From: an uncultured Acidobacteriia bacterium | Lineage (GTDB): Bacteria; Acidobacteriota; Terriglobia; Bryobacterales; Bryobacteraceae | Reading direction: 5' to 3' | DNA length: 64,000 bases | Assembly: GCA_903828455.1 (NCBI GenBank) | Contig: CAIKMJ010000002.1 | Span: 62,001-126,000 of the forward strand | Shown here: piece after piece, positions 28,617 to 38,298 of the stretch | Position numbering within the stretch: the first letter of the stretch is position 1 | How the letters are laid out: each line of letters opens with the position of its first letter | Notes under the pieces: generated by a model | Told to the model about the DNA's origin: nothing | The model's database searches: none | What the model saw: only the letters and a program-made list of their open reading frames with translations | Position numbers and translations under genes: made by a program

Positions 28617-29540
28617 TTGCAAGACGAATTCACACTCACGGAAAAGCTGCGGAAGCGGGCCAAAATCCCCGCCGGCTCAGCCGTGGTCAAAGGCATCGGC
28701 GACGACTGCGCCATCTACCGCCCGCGCGGCTCGGCGGACGATCTTCTGTTCACCACGGACATGCTGCTCGAAAACGTCCACTTCCGGCGCGAAACCCACA
28801 AGGCCGCCGAAGCGGGCCGCAAGGCGCTCGCGCGCGGCCTGAGCGACATCGCCGCCATGGGCGGCTCGCCGCGCTTCTGCCTGTTGTCGCTCTGCGTCGC
28901 CGAATCCATGGACGACAAGTGGGTAAACGGCTTCTTCGACGGCGTCACGTCACTGGCGGATGAAACCGGAACCGTGCTCGCGGGCGGCGATCTGGCACGT
29001 TCCCCCGCAATGAGCTGCGACGTCGTCGTCTGCGGCGCCGTGCCTCGGGGCGAGGCCCTTTTGCGCAGCGGCGCGCGGCCGGGCCACGAAATCTGGGTAT
29101 CGGGAGAACTCGGCGGTTCCGCTCTCGGCCTCGAAACCAATAAAGGAAAGGCCCGGCGGCGGCACATCGCGCCGGAACCGCGCATTCAGCTCGGCCAGTA
29201 CATCCGCGAAAAACTGCGCGCCACTGCCGCCATGGATATCAGCGACGGCCTGTCGCTCGACCTGCAGCGCATGTGTGCGGCATCGGCAACCGGCGCGGAA
29301 ATCACCGCCCCGCCCCGGTTCACCGGCGCGAGCCTCGAACAATCGCTCCATGGCGGCGAGGAGTACGAACTCTTATTTACCGTGCGGCCGGGAACACGTG
29401 TACCGCCGACGTTCGAAGGGCTCCGCCTCACGCGCATCGGGCGCATGACAGATCCCGCCGCCGGAAATCCGGTGCGACTCGATGGCGTTCCGCTGGAACC
29501 AAAGGGCTGGGATCACTTCGCCCGACAGGCAACCGCCTAA
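28617..29540 (+). CDS. thiL: Thiamine-monophosphate kinase
   Basis: 307 residues from a TTG at 28617, which is preceded by GAGGT nine bases upstream. No ATG or GTG occurs in frame between the cold-shock leader and this point, so the long open frame further upstream is not coding. PurM-like fold motifs: VVKGIGDDCAIY, LLFTTDMLLENVHF, GLSDIAAMGGSPR, LAGGDLARSP and AAMDISDGLSLDLQR. It phosphorylates thiamine monophosphate to the diphosphate cofactor. The usual length is about 320. It stands alone and is convergent with the ORF6N-domain gene. Confidence 0.9.
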   Translation: MQDEFTLTEKLRKRAKIPAGSAVVKGIGDDCAIYRPRGSADDLLFTTDMLLENVHFRRETHKAAEAGRKALARGLSDIAAMGGSPRFCLLSLCVAESMDDKWVNGFFDGVTSLADETGTVLAGGDLARSPAMSCDVVVCGAVPRGEALLRSGARPGHEIWVSGELGGSALGLETNKGKARRRHIAPEPRIQLGQYIREKLRATAAMDISDGLSLDLQRMCAASATGAEITAPPRFTGASLEQSLHGGEEYELLFTVRPGTRVPPTFEGLRLTRIGRMTDPAAGNPVRLDGVPLEPKGWDHFARQATA

Positions 29541-29567
29541 CGGCTTACTCGCGAAAAGCACCGTACT

Positions 29568-30191
29568 TTACGGCGTCGCCGCCGGAGCATGAAATCCGAT
29601 CGCGCGCTTCTTCGCCGGAGGCAACTTTTTCATCCGGGTCACTTCATGCGAAAGGTGCTCGAGGTCGCCCACCAGTACCTCCAGCACCGGCGCCATTCGT
29701 TCCTGCCCGCGTTCCGGCTTCGCAACGCGCTCCGCGATATTGCGATTGGATCCGACTACCAGCCGGATTCGCACGCACGCCCGCATGATCCCGATATTCA
29801 CCTGGACAGCGCGGGCGCGGCGCAGCACCGACGACAGCGTGGCCACGCCTTCCTGCGTGAACACATACGACATGGAGCCGCTGAAACTCCGCCCCGAAGG
29901 TATCGCAAGCTGCGATACCAACACCTGCGCCTCCTTCTCCGTGAGCTGGAACATGAAGTCTTCCGGTAAGCGCTCCGTGTTCCTTTTCACCTGCGGGCGC
30001 AGCGCGATCGGCCTGACGCCGTACAACTCGGCGAGGTCGCGATCCAGCATCACTTTGCGTCCGCGAATCACCCGGATCAGCGTAACGACTGGTAGAGAGT
30101 GGGGGCGTGGGGCGGCGGGTTGCCGGACGGGTACGACCTTTTCGCCCGCTGCCATCTCCATTTGGCGGCCGGCCGCCCGATCTTTACTCAC
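29568..30191 (-). CDS. ORF6N-domain protein
   Basis: 207 residues from a GTG at 30191. An AGGAG ends 10 nt upstream, which favours this over the ATGs at 30161/30155 and the longer frame to 30239. The ORF6N core is clear: IRVIRGRKVMLDRDLAELYGV, NTERLPEDFMFQLTEKE and YVFTQEGVATLSSVL (each quoted in part). The domain is of phage origin and DNA-binding, and is common as a solitary chromosomal gene in many phyla. The C-terminal 60 residues, after AERVAKPERGQ, are a helical tail. No phage genes surround it; it is convergent with thiL and divergent from cmk. Confidence 0.8.
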   Translation of the reverse strand: MSKDRAAGRQMEMAAGEKVVPVRQPAAPRPHSLPVVTLIRVIRGRKVMLDRDLAELYGVRPIALRPQVKRNTERLPEDFMFQLTEKEAQVLVSQLAIPSGRSFSGSMSYVFTQEGVATLSSVLRRARAVQVNIGIMRACVRIRLVVGSNRNIAERVAKPERGQERMAPVLEVLVGDLEHLSHEVTRMKKLPPAKKRAIGFHAPAATP

Positions 30192-30271
30192 TACTTTCTG
30201 TCTCCTCGCCCCGCGCGCCCGCCCGCGCCGCGCCCGCACCCCGGTGCGCTACCCTGGTAGAGAACTGCTCC

Positions 30272-30931
30272 ATGGGTCATATCATTGCCATCGACGGCCC
30301 CGCAGGGGCGGGCAAGAGCACGATTGCGCGCGCCCTCGCCGCGCGTCTCGGCTACACCTACATTGATACCGGCGCAATGTACCGCGCCATCGCCCTTTGG
30401 GCCGCGCGTCAGAACATCGCCCTCGATGAAGCACACCGCATCGAGCAACTGGCCCGCGCAGCCGACTTCGCTCTGCCGCCCGGCCGCATCCTCCTGAACG
30501 GCGAGGACGTCAGCGAATCCATCCGCACGCCCGAAATCTCCGGCGCCGCCTCGAAGGTCGCCGCTATCGGCGCCGTCCGTGCCGCCCTGGTGGAAAAACA
30601 GCGCGAAATGGCCGCACAGGCGAATATAGTAATGGAAGGCCGCGACATCGGCACGGTTGTCTTTCCGGCGGCCCGCGTCAAAATTTTTCTGGATGCGGAT
30701 GCCTCCGAGCGCGTCCGCCGCCGCTCCGCCGATCAGCCCGAGGTGCCCGCCGATGCCCTCGCCCGGCAGATCGCCGAACGCGACGCCCGCGACCGCGGCC
30801 GTGCCGAATCGCCTCTCGTACAGGCGCCGGATGCGGTCTATCTGGATTCCACCGGGCTCACCCCGGATCAGGTTGTGGAAGAGATTCTGCGCATCGTACG
30901 AACGCGCATTTCGAACGGACATTCCGAATAA
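30272..30931 (+). CDS. cmk: Cytidylate kinase
   Basis: 219 residues from the ATG at 30272. The P-loop IDGPAGAGKSTIARALA (Lys15) is followed by the CMP-binding block YIDTGAMYRAIALWA. EGRDIGTVVFP and the LID-type arginines (RRRSADQ, RDRGRAESPL) complete the kinase. It phosphorylates CMP/dCMP. A longer open frame upstream to 30107 has no family match and is rejected. The TAA stop is followed directly by the lysC ATG with no spacer, so the two genes are coupled. Confidence 0.93.
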   Translation: MGHIIAIDGPAGAGKSTIARALAARLGYTYIDTGAMYRAIALWAARQNIALDEAHRIEQLARAADFALPPGRILLNGEDVSESIRTPEISGAASKVAAIGAVRAALVEKQREMAAQANIVMEGRDIGTVVFPAARVKIFLDADASERVRRRSADQPEVPADALARQIAERDARDRGRAESPLVQAPDAVYLDSTGLTPDQVVEEILRIVRTRISNGHSE

Positions 30932-32347
30932 ATGGGAGAAATGGTTTTGAAGAATTTGCTGGTGATGAAGTTTGGCGGCACGAGCGTCGGCTCGGCTGAA
31001 CGTATGCGGGCGGCCTGCGATCTGATCGCGAAGGAAGCGGCGCGGCGCCCCGTAGTCGCGGTGGTTTCGGCCATGTCGAAAATCACCGACCTGCTCCTCG
31101 ACACCACCCGTCACGCCGAAGCGGACGACCAGGCGGGCATCGACCGCAATCTCGCCACGCTCGAATCGCGGCACCATGAGGCCGCCGCCGGCCTGCTGCC
31201 CGAATCCGAGCAGGCGCGCCTGCAGGCCGCCATCGGCGAAGTCACCGCCGACTTCCGGCGCATCGTCAGCGGCATTCAGATGCTCGGCTACCGGCCCCTC
31301 CGCGCCGTCGACGAAGCCGTCGCGGTGGGCGAGCGGCTCTCGGCGCTCCTCGTCAGCGAGCACCTCAAATCGCGCGGCCTCGGCGCCGTCGCGGTCAACG
31401 CGGCGGACGTCGTCGTCACCGACGCCGTCTTCGGCAACGCCTCGCCCATGATGGCCCAGACCGAAGAAAAGGCCGGCGCGACCCTGCTTCCCGCGCTGGA
31501 AAAAGGCGGCATCCCGATCGTCACCGGCTTTAACGGCGCAACGGTTGACGGACGCCCCACCACTCTCGGCCGCGGCGGTTCGGACTTTTCCGCCGCCATT
31601 ATCGCCGCCGCCCTGAACGCCGCCGAACTCTGGATCTGGACCGACGTCGACGGCATCATGACCGCCGACCCGCGCCTCGTTCCCGACGCCCGCATCCTCC
31701 CCGAAATCACCTACAGCGAAGCCGCCGAACTCGCCTGGGCCGGCGCCAAAGTACTTCACCCGCGGACCCTCGCCCCGCTCGTCGAGAAGCGCATCCCCGT
31801 CTGGAGCAAAAACAGCTTCGCCCCCGAAAAGCCCGGCACCCGCATCGTCCCGGAACTGGGCGAAGGCAACACGGGTGCCAAAGCCGTCACCTCCATGGCG
31901 AACGTGGCGCTGGTGTCGCTCGAACCGGCGGCCGGCGCTGGCGGCGTTCACGTCATGGCCCGCGCCCTCGAGGCGCTCGAATCGGCGAATGTTGAAATTC
32001 TCGCGCTTTCGAGCTCCAGTTACCGGCAGAGTTTCTGCTTCCTCGTTCGGCACGACGAACTCGAACGCGCCACCCAGGCGATCGAAGCCGCGCTGGCCCT
32101 CGAACTCACCCACGGCTACGTACGCGGCATCGACGTGGACCGCAACGTCGGCCTGCTCGCCGTCGTCGGCGAAGGCATGCGCGGCTTTTCCGGCCTCGCC
32201 GGCCGCATCTTCACCGCGATTTCCCGCGAGAAGATCAACATCATCGCCATCGCCCAGGGCTCCAGCGAGCTGACGATCTCCATCGTCATCCGCCGCGAAG
32301 GGCTGGAAAAGGCCGTCCGGGCCGTCCATACCGAGTGCCACTTGTAG
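30932..32347 (+). CDS. lysC: Aspartate kinase
   Basis: 471 residues; ATG at 30932, with an alternative at 30941. The nucleotide-binding motif KFGGTSVGSAERM lies at residue 13 onward, the aspartate site FNGATVDGRPTTLGRGGSD follows, then WTDVDGIMTADPR. Two ACT regulatory domains occupy about 310-471, for example IISREKINIIAIAQGSSE-like text at the end (FTAISREKINIIAIAQG). It catalyses the first step of the Lys/Thr/Met pathway and is of the monofunctional class III type, usually feedback-inhibited by lysine. It is cotranscribed with cmk. Confidence 0.93.
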   Translation: MGEMVLKNLLVMKFGGTSVGSAERMRAACDLIAKEAARRPVVAVVSAMSKITDLLLDTTRHAEADDQAGIDRNLATLESRHHEAAAGLLPESEQARLQAAIGEVTADFRRIVSGIQMLGYRPLRAVDEAVAVGERLSALLVSEHLKSRGLGAVAVNAADVVVTDAVFGNASPMMAQTEEKAGATLLPALEKGGIPIVTGFNGATVDGRPTTLGRGGSDFSAAIIAAALNAAELWIWTDVDGIMTADPRLVPDARILPEITYSEAAELAWAGAKVLHPRTLAPLVEKRIPVWSKNSFAPEKPGTRIVPELGEGNTGAKAVTSMANVALVSLEPAAGAGGVHVMARALEALESANVEILALSSSSYRQSFCFLVRHDELERATQAIEAALALELTHGYVRGIDVDRNVGLLAVVGEGMRGFSGLAGRIFTAISREKINIIAIAQGSSELTISIVIRREGLEKAVRAVHTECHL

Positions 32348-32396
32348 TAGCCGCGCTACAATAAAAAGATTCGATTCAGCAGGAGACTCCCCGGTA

Positions 32397-34334
32397 ATGT
32401 TTGATTTATTTCGCAGCCGCGAAAAAGCGGTGCGCATAACCCTGACGGTTTTGCTCGGCCTCGTCGGCCTTTCCATGGTCACGTACCTGATTCCCTCATC
32501 GGGGGTCGACAGTACGACGGCCAGTTCGGATTCCTCGGTCGTTGCCAAAGTCGGCAAGATCCAGCTGACGTCCCAGCAGGTCAACAGAGTCGTCCAGAAT
32601 CTGACCCGGCAGCGCCAGTTGCCGCCCGATCTTCTGTCCGTTTACGTCCCGACCGTGATTCAGCAGATGATCACGGAGCGCGCCATGGCCTATGAGGCCG
32701 AGCGTCTCGGCATGAAGGTCAACGCCGACGAAACCGACAACGCCATTCTCGATCAGCTTCCCGCCGAAGTGGTGAAAGACGGCAAAGTCGACAGCGCCAC
32801 GCTCAACGCCATGCTCCAGCAGCAGGGCGTCAGCATGACGGAATTGAAAGAGGATACGGCGCGCGGCCTCCTTGCCGCCCGCCTCCGCCAGACCGTTTCT
32901 GCCGGCGTCTTCGTTTCGCCGCGCGATGTGGAAAGCGAATACCATCGCCGCAACGACAAGGTGAAGATCGAATTCGCCCTGGTCTCGCCCGCCAAATATC
33001 AGGCCGAAGCGCAGCCTACCGATGCCGAACTCGCCGCCTGGTACAACGGCCACAAGTCGTCCTACCAGACATCCGAAAAGCGCTCCGTGGCCATGATCGT
33101 TCTGGATCCCGGCAAGGTCTCGGCAGCCATTCAGCCCACCGATGCCGATCTGCACAAGGAATACACCGCTTCCATGGAACAGTTCCGCACCCCGGAACGC
33201 GTCCAGGTGCGCCACATTCTGATTAAATCCACAGCTGCCGACGATGCCGACCGCAAGCTGAAAGCCGAAGGCGTTCTGAAGCTGGTGCAGAAGGGCGAAG
33301 ATTTCGCCAAACTGGCGGATCGGAACTCGGACGATCCAGGTTCCGCCAAACAGGGTGGCGAACTCGGCTTCATCGTCAAGGGCCAGACCGTTCCGGAATT
33401 TGAAAAGGCCGCCTTCTCCCTCCAGCCCGGCCAGACCAGCGACCTCGTGAAAACCACCTACGGCTATCACGTCATCCAGGTGGAAAAGCACGAACAGGCA
33501 CGCCTCCAGCCGTTCGAAGAAGTGCGCGCCCAGCTCACGAATTCCTTCATGCAGCGCGCCCTCAACGAACAGATGCAGAAGCTGGCCGATAAGGCCGTCG
33601 CCGAACTCCGCAAGGATTCCGCCCATCCGGAAAAGGCCGCCGCCGCCGTCGGAACCACGGTGGTTCGCGCCGAAAACGTAAAGGCCGGCGATCCGCTTCC
33701 CGTCGTTGGCGCCTCCAAGGAACTCAACGACGCGCTGGCGCCTCTGCATAAGGGCGAAGTCACCGCCGGCCCCGTGGTCCTCCCCGGCAACCGTGTCGTG
33801 GTAGCCGTCGTGACCGACTACGCCGGCCCGCGTCAGGCCACTCTCGAAGAAGCGAAGGAAGACGTCCGGAACGGTGCCCTCGGCCAGAAGCTTCAGGACA
33901 TTCTGACCCGCAAGGCAGCCGACCTCGAAGCCAAAGCGAAGGCGCTCAACGGCGACCTCGTGAAGGCCGGCAAGGAACTCGGCATCGAAGTGAAGACTTC
34001 GCCGGATATCGACCGCCAGGGCGCTCTCGAAGGTGTCGGCAACGCCTCCCAGCTCGCCGATGCGTTCGTGAAGCCCGTGGGTACGCTCATCGGGCCCGTC
34101 ACCGTCCCCGGTGGCCGCGTGCTCGCGAAAGTGGCCGGCAAGACCGAGGCCGATATGGCCGGTTTCGCCGCCCAGTCCACCAAGATCCGCGACGAACTCA
34201 AGACGCAGAAATCCGCCGACCGCACCAAGCTGTTCGAGGAAGGCCTGAAGAAGCGTCTGCAGAATGAAGGCAAGCTGACGATCCGCCAGGACGTCGTTGC
34301 CCGCATTCTTCAGAACCTGACCGGCAAGAGCTAG
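32397..34334 (+). CDS. PpiD/SurA-type membrane-anchored peptidyl-prolyl isomerase
   Basis: 645 residues. A short cytoplasmic start (MFDLFRSREKAVR) precedes one membrane helix (about 15-33), then a SurA-N-type chaperone domain (VVAKVGKIQLTSQQVNRVVQ) and a parvulin domain around 265-365 (ERVQVRHILIKS, RNSDDPGSAKQGGELGF, YGYHVIQVEKHE). The C-terminal 270 residues form a second helical chaperone part. It probably folds outer-membrane proteins as they leave the Sec translocon. AGGAG lies 11 bp before the ATG. The domain order equals PpiD of Escherichia coli (623 residues). Confidence 0.85.
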   Translation: MFDLFRSREKAVRITLTVLLGLVGLSMVTYLIPSSGVDSTTASSDSSVVAKVGKIQLTSQQVNRVVQNLTRQRQLPPDLLSVYVPTVIQQMITERAMAYEAERLGMKVNADETDNAILDQLPAEVVKDGKVDSATLNAMLQQQGVSMTELKEDTARGLLAARLRQTVSAGVFVSPRDVESEYHRRNDKVKIEFALVSPAKYQAEAQPTDAELAAWYNGHKSSYQTSEKRSVAMIVLDPGKVSAAIQPTDADLHKEYTASMEQFRTPERVQVRHILIKSTAADDADRKLKAEGVLKLVQKGEDFAKLADRNSDDPGSAKQGGELGFIVKGQTVPEFEKAAFSLQPGQTSDLVKTTYGYHVIQVEKHEQARLQPFEEVRAQLTNSFMQRALNEQMQKLADKAVAELRKDSAHPEKAAAAVGTTVVRAENVKAGDPLPVVGASKELNDALAPLHKGEVTAGPVVLPGNRVVVAVVTDYAGPRQATLEEAKEDVRNGALGQKLQDILTRKAADLEAKAKALNGDLVKAGKELGIEVKTSPDIDRQGALEGVGNASQLADAFVKPVGTLIGPVTVPGGRVLAKVAGKTEADMAGFAAQSTKIRDELKTQKSADRTKLFEEGLKKRLQNEGKLTIRQDVVARILQNLTGKS

Positions 34335-34355
34335 TCTCCGCCCCGGCAACCCGAC

Positions 34356-35006
34356 ATGGATTCCATCCTCGACTTCGTCCGGTCGCTCTACGGCGCCGAC
34401 CGGCTCCTGGCTCTCGTGCGCAGTCTGCTGGCCAGTCCGCTCGGTCTCGCCGGGCTGTTTGGAATCGTGTTCGCCGAAACCGGCCTGCTGGTCGGCTTCT
34501 TCCTGCCAGGCGACTCGCTGCTGTTCTCGGTCGGCGTCGCCAGCGGCGCTACCGGAGTCAGCGTCTACCTGATCGCCGGCCTGCTCATGATCGCCGCCAT
34601 CCTCGGCGATAACCTCGGCTACTTTCTCGGCTTCAAGGCCGGCCCCCGCATCTTTAGCCGGCCGAAGTCAGCCTGGTTTCACCCCGACCACCTGACGCGC
34701 ACCAGCGCATTCTACGAAAAGTACGGTCCGCGCGCCGTCGTCTTTGCGCGCTTCATCCCCATCGTTCGCACCTGCACGCCCTTCATCTCCGGAGTGGCGC
34801 AGATGAAGTATGCCCGCTTCCTGACTTACAGCCTGTTCGGCGGCATCTTCTGGATTGCCTTCATGACCACCCTCGGCTACCAGCTCGGGCAGATCGAACT
34901 GGTCCGCCACAACTTCGAAAAAGTGGTTCTGGGAATCGTCTTCGCCTCGCTGCTGCCCGTCCTGGTGGAAGGCCTCAAAGCCCGCTCGCATCGTGAACGG
35001 AAGTAA
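34356..35006 (+). CDS. DedA family membrane protein
   Basis: 216 residues with about five hydrophobic segments. DedA signatures: FAETGLLVGFFLPGDSLLF near residue 45 and FARFIPIVRTCTPFISGVAQM near 135, with the conserved acidic and arginine residues. Some members act as undecaprenyl-phosphate or phospholipid translocases. That role is plausible here but not shown by the sequence. The 3' end overlaps the next gene by 14 bp. Confidence 0.88.
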   Translation: MDSILDFVRSLYGADRLLALVRSLLASPLGLAGLFGIVFAETGLLVGFFLPGDSLLFSVGVASGATGVSVYLIAGLLMIAAILGDNLGYFLGFKAGPRIFSRPKSAWFHPDHLTRTSAFYEKYGPRAVVFARFIPIVRTCTPFISGVAQMKYARFLTYSLFGGIFWIAFMTTLGYQLGQIELVRHNFEKVVLGIVFASLLPVLVEGLKARSHRERK

Positions 35007-35958
35007 CTCCGCCCGCCTCGCGGCGCCAGAATCGTTCCCAAAAGGTTCTTCCCGAAAAGCCAGCCCCGGATACGCTACCAGCTACACTAACGGAGTAGTG
35101 CGACCGTTGCTCCGCCTCCTGCGCCGTACACTCGTTGCCTCCATTGACGACGGGCTGTTCGCCATCGCCAAAGGCGCAGCTTACTCCGCCCTGCTTTCGC
35201 TCTTTCCCGTGCTGGCGTGCGTCGCCTCTCTGCTCGTTCAGTTCAATGCCGCCTACGTCCAGCGGATCCTGTCGCGCTTTCTCTCCCGCGTCCTTCCGCC
35301 CGGCACCGAATCCGCCGTGCTGGAACAGTTCCGCTATAAGGGCCCGCGTCCCGTCGCGCTCCTCACGGTGGCGGCGATCTTCGCACTCTGGGCCGCTTCC
35401 AGCGTGGTCAAAAGCCTGATCGATGGCTTCAATGCCGCCTACCGCGTCCCCCGCAACCGCTCGATTCTCGGCCACATGGGAATGGGAATCCTGCTGGTGT
35501 TCCTCGCGCTCGTGCCGCTGATGGGCGCCACCTCGCTGATCCTGTTCGGCAGCCAGATCGAGATGGTTGTCCTGCGCGCCCTTCGTGTCGACCCCGATCT
35601 CTACCCGCTCGCCGGCGGCTGGGTGTTGCTGTGGCGCGGCGTTCGCTTCGTCGTCGCCTTCGGCGCCACCGTGTCCCTCACCGCGATGGTTTACTATTAC
35701 GGCCCGTACCGCAAGCAGCGCTGGAGCGCGGTCTGGCCCGGCGCGCTTCTCGCCACCAACCTGTGGATGCTCGCCACGCTCGGCTTCGGCTGGTACGTCA
35801 GCAACGTCACCAATTACAGCCTGATCTACGGCAGCGTCGGCACCAGCATGGCGCTGCTGGTCTGGATGTATCTGCTCGCCGTCATCGCGCTGGTCGGCTG
35901 CGAATTCAACGCGGAACGGGAACGCCTGTACACTCCGGATCCGCCCCGTTCCGTCTGA
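34993..35958 (+). CDS. YihY/BrkB family membrane protein
   Basis: 321 residues if the GTG at 34993 is used. A GTG about 100 bp downstream (VRPLLRLLRR) is another candidate, since the first 35 residues look unstructured. Six hydrophobic segments and the family block FAIAKGAAYSALLSLFPVLA are present, followed by NAAYRVPRNRS and YYYGPYRKQRW. The family was once called RNase BN in error; these are inner-membrane proteins of unknown function. It is translationally coupled to the DedA gene. Confidence 0.87.
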   Translation: MNGSNSARLAAPESFPKGSSRKASPGYATSYTNGVVRPLLRLLRRTLVASIDDGLFAIAKGAAYSALLSLFPVLACVASLLVQFNAAYVQRILSRFLSRVLPPGTESAVLEQFRYKGPRPVALLTVAAIFALWAASSVVKSLIDGFNAAYRVPRNRSILGHMGMGILLVFLALVPLMGATSLILFGSQIEMVVLRALRVDPDLYPLAGGWVLLWRGVRFVVAFGATVSLTAMVYYYGPYRKQRWSAVWPGALLATNLWMLATLGFGWYVSNVTNYSLIYGSVGTSMALLVWMYLLAVIALVGCEFNAERERLYTPDPPRSV

Positions 35959-35982
35959 ACTGCCTGAGCTGACCGCGCCCGC

Positions 35983-38298
35983 CTACCGCAGGATCTTATA
36001 CAGGTTGCTGTAGTCGTCGGTCCACATACGCAGGCCGGGAACCGGGTTGATCGTATCGGCGGCGCGCTTCACGTTCGGTTGGTCGTAGAAGCCGGGCCGC
36101 GAACTCACCAGCACCCAGTCGGAAGAAGCGATCTCCACTTCGTCGTCGCCCTGCAGGCTGATGTTCATCGCCTTCTTGCCGTCTTCCGCCGCCGCCAGCG
36201 CCACCACCGGCGCCAGCCGCAGATAGCGGTTCGAAACGTGAACGGCCAGCACCCCATCCGGCTTCAGATGCCGCCAGTAAAGCTTGAAGGCTTCGCGGGT
36301 CAGCAGGTGCACCGGAATTGCATCGCCCGAAAACGCATCCACCGCCAGCACGTCGAACTGGCGGGACGGCTCGGCATCCAGCGTGAGCCGCGCATCGCCC
36401 AGCAGAATCTGGTACGGAGCCATGCAGTTCTGCAGAAAGTGAAACTGCGTTTTCGCGATGTTCACCACCGCCGTATTGATGTCGTAAATGTAGTAGTGGT
36501 CCATGGGCCGTGCGTAAGTCGTGATGGTTCCCGCACCCAGCCCGATCATCCCCACGTTCATCGGTCCGCTCGGCTGCAGCGTCTGAATGGCAATACCGAT
36601 CCCCGAATGCTCGGCATAGTAGGTCGTGGCGAACCGCTCGTGCTGCGGCCAGAGATACTGCTCGCCATGGTCGATCGTGCCGTGCTTCAGCGTCCGCACC
36701 GGCCCCATCCCGTTCTCGTCCGGCGTCGAATCGTAAACCCGCAGCGCGCCGTAGAAATTGCGCACCAGCACGCGTGAATCCGCCAGATTGCTCCACGTAT
36801 CGCGCGCCATGTAGCCGGCCATCCCCAGCGAAAGCCCCGCCGCAATCGTGAACAGCACAAACCGGTATTCCGCCGAATCCCGGCTGCGCCACATCACAAA
36901 CAGCGCCAGCGCCGCCGCAATGCCCAGCAGCACATACGTGTCGTACGTTGCGCTCAGAAACGGCGCCTGCAGCACGGCGGGACCAAGCCCGTATTTCGGC
37001 GCCGCCAGCCGCACCGCCACAAACAGCAGAAGGCCGCCCGAAAGCAGACTGACCACGATCTTGTCCAGCGGCTGATTCAGGAACTGCCCCTCGTCTCCCG
37101 CCACAACCGCGGCTTCCGCCGCCGGCTTCCGGTCGCGCCACAGCAGATAAACAAAAAGGAACGCAGCCAGTGAAATCACCACCGGCAGATCGTACAGCGC
37201 ATTAAACACGTACGGTGCCAGGAACCCGATCAGCAACCCGCCAATGGCCCCGCCCAGCGACACCATCAGGTAGAACGACGTCAGGTACTTCGGCGCAGGC
37301 CGCCGCACCGACAACTCACCGTGACACACCATGAAAAGGATGAACAGCATCGCGCTGAAGAAGCCCACCGCCAGCTTCAGGTTCGATATGTTGCCTTCTC
37401 CGGAAATCGCATAAGCCATCGCCGGCAGCGCCACCGCCCCAAGGCGCGTGAACCACCACCGCCGGTACCACTTATCGGAATCGAAGCAAAGGATAAAACT
37501 CAGCAGATACAGACTCAGCGGCAGGACCCACAGGAACGGTATCGCCGCCACGTTCTGCGTCAGGTGATTCGTCACCGCCAGCAGCATCGCGGATGCCGTG
37601 GCCGCCAGCGCCATCCAGACCAGACGGTCGCCCACGGTCGGCGCGCCCCCGCCGGCCGCGGCCGCCACGTCGGATTCCGCGCTCGCCGCATGCGCGCTGC
37701 GCGAACGCAGCGCCACCGTCACGCAGACCACGGTGAACAGCACATACGTGATCGACCACATCCACGCCTGCTGCCGGTTCGTCAGGTTCGGCTCCACCAG
37801 CACCGGGTACGTCAGCAGGCCGAGCATCGACCCGAAGTTCGATAGCGCAAAGAAGCGGTACGGCATCGCCCCGCCGTTCGAGCGCGAATACCACGACTGC
37901 AGCAGCGGACTCGTCGAGGACAGCAGGAAATACGGCAGTCCCACCGTCGCCGTCAGCAGTCCGAGAATGCGCATCAGCGGATCCGCTCCGCCCGCCGGCT
38001 TAAACATCACCGAAGGCACAATCGGCAGCGACAGCAGACTCACCGCCAGCAGCGCCACGTGGATCGCCGTCTGCCGGCTGCCCGGCTGCCGGTTGATCCA
38101 GTGCGCGTAGCCGTAACCGCCCAGCAGCGCCAGTTGGAAGAACAGCATGCAGCTCGTCCAGACCGCCGCCGACCCGCCAAACCACGGCAGAATCAGCTTG
38201 GCAATCAGCGGCTGCACCTGAAACAGCAGGAACGCGCTGAGCAAAATCGTGGCGGCAAATAGTGGCGCCGGAACTCTTGGTTTATCGGTAGGCTGCAA
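35983..38298 (-). CDS. Fused MFS-like / spermidine-synthase-like membrane protein
   Basis: 771 residues. The N-terminal 500 contain at least twelve hydrophobic helices, with WTSCMLFFQLALLGGYGYAHW among the first. The C-terminal 240 form a SAM-dependent aminopropyl-/methyltransferase-like domain: GMIGLGAGTITTYA and YYIYDINTAVVNIA, then AVDAFSGDAIPVHLLTREAF and PDGVLAVHVSNRYL. Such fusions are usually annotated as spermidine synthase, but activity on putrescine is unproven. The gene starts 17 bp inside the 3' end of the acyl-CoA dehydrogenase gene, so the two are coupled. The link between them is unclear. Confidence 0.83.
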   Translation of the reverse strand: MQPTDKPRVPAPLFAATILLSAFLLFQVQPLIAKLILPWFGGSAAVWTSCMLFFQLALLGGYGYAHWINRQPGSRQTAIHVALLAVSLLSLPIVPSVMFKPAGGADPLMRILGLLTATVGLPYFLLSSTSPLLQSWYSRSNGGAMPYRFFALSNFGSMLGLLTYPVLVEPNLTNRQQAWMWSITYVLFTVVCVTVALRSRSAHAASAESDVAAAAGGGAPTVGDRLVWMALAATASAMLLAVTNHLTQNVAAIPFLWVLPLSLYLLSFILCFDSDKWYRRWWFTRLGAVALPAMAYAISGEGNISNLKLAVGFFSAMLFILFMVCHGELSVRRPAPKYLTSFYLMVSLGGAIGGLLIGFLAPYVFNALYDLPVVISLAAFLFVYLLWRDRKPAAEAAVVAGDEGQFLNQPLDKIVVSLLSGGLLLFVAVRLAAPKYGLGPAVLQAPFLSATYDTYVLLGIAAALALFVMWRSRDSAEYRFVLFTIAAGLSLGMAGYMARDTWSNLADSRVLVRNFYGALRVYDSTPDENGMGPVRTLKHGTIDHGEQYLWPQHERFATTYYAEHSGIGIAIQTLQPSGPMNVGMIGLGAGTITTYARPMDHYYIYDINTAVVNIAKTQFHFLQNCMAPYQILLGDARLTLDAEPSRQFDVLAVDAFSGDAIPVHLLTREAFKLYWRHLKPDGVLAVHVSNRYLRLAPVVALAAAEDGKKAMNISLQGDDEVEIASSDWVLVSSRPGFYDQPNVKRAADTINPVPGLRMWTDDYSNLYKILR

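Noticed and set aside
29568-30239. Prophage inferred from the ORF6N domain
   Set aside because: No integrase, structural phage gene or attachment repeat is seen around it.
30191-32584. 797-residue open frame antisense to cmk and lysC
   Set aside because: It is complementary to two well-identified enzymes; G/C-biased third positions on one strand keep the other strand free of stops. No motif or start signal supports it.
32496-34349. 617-residue frame antisense to the PpiD-like gene
   Set aside because: Same shadow effect; composition mirrors the real gene and no domain is recognisable.
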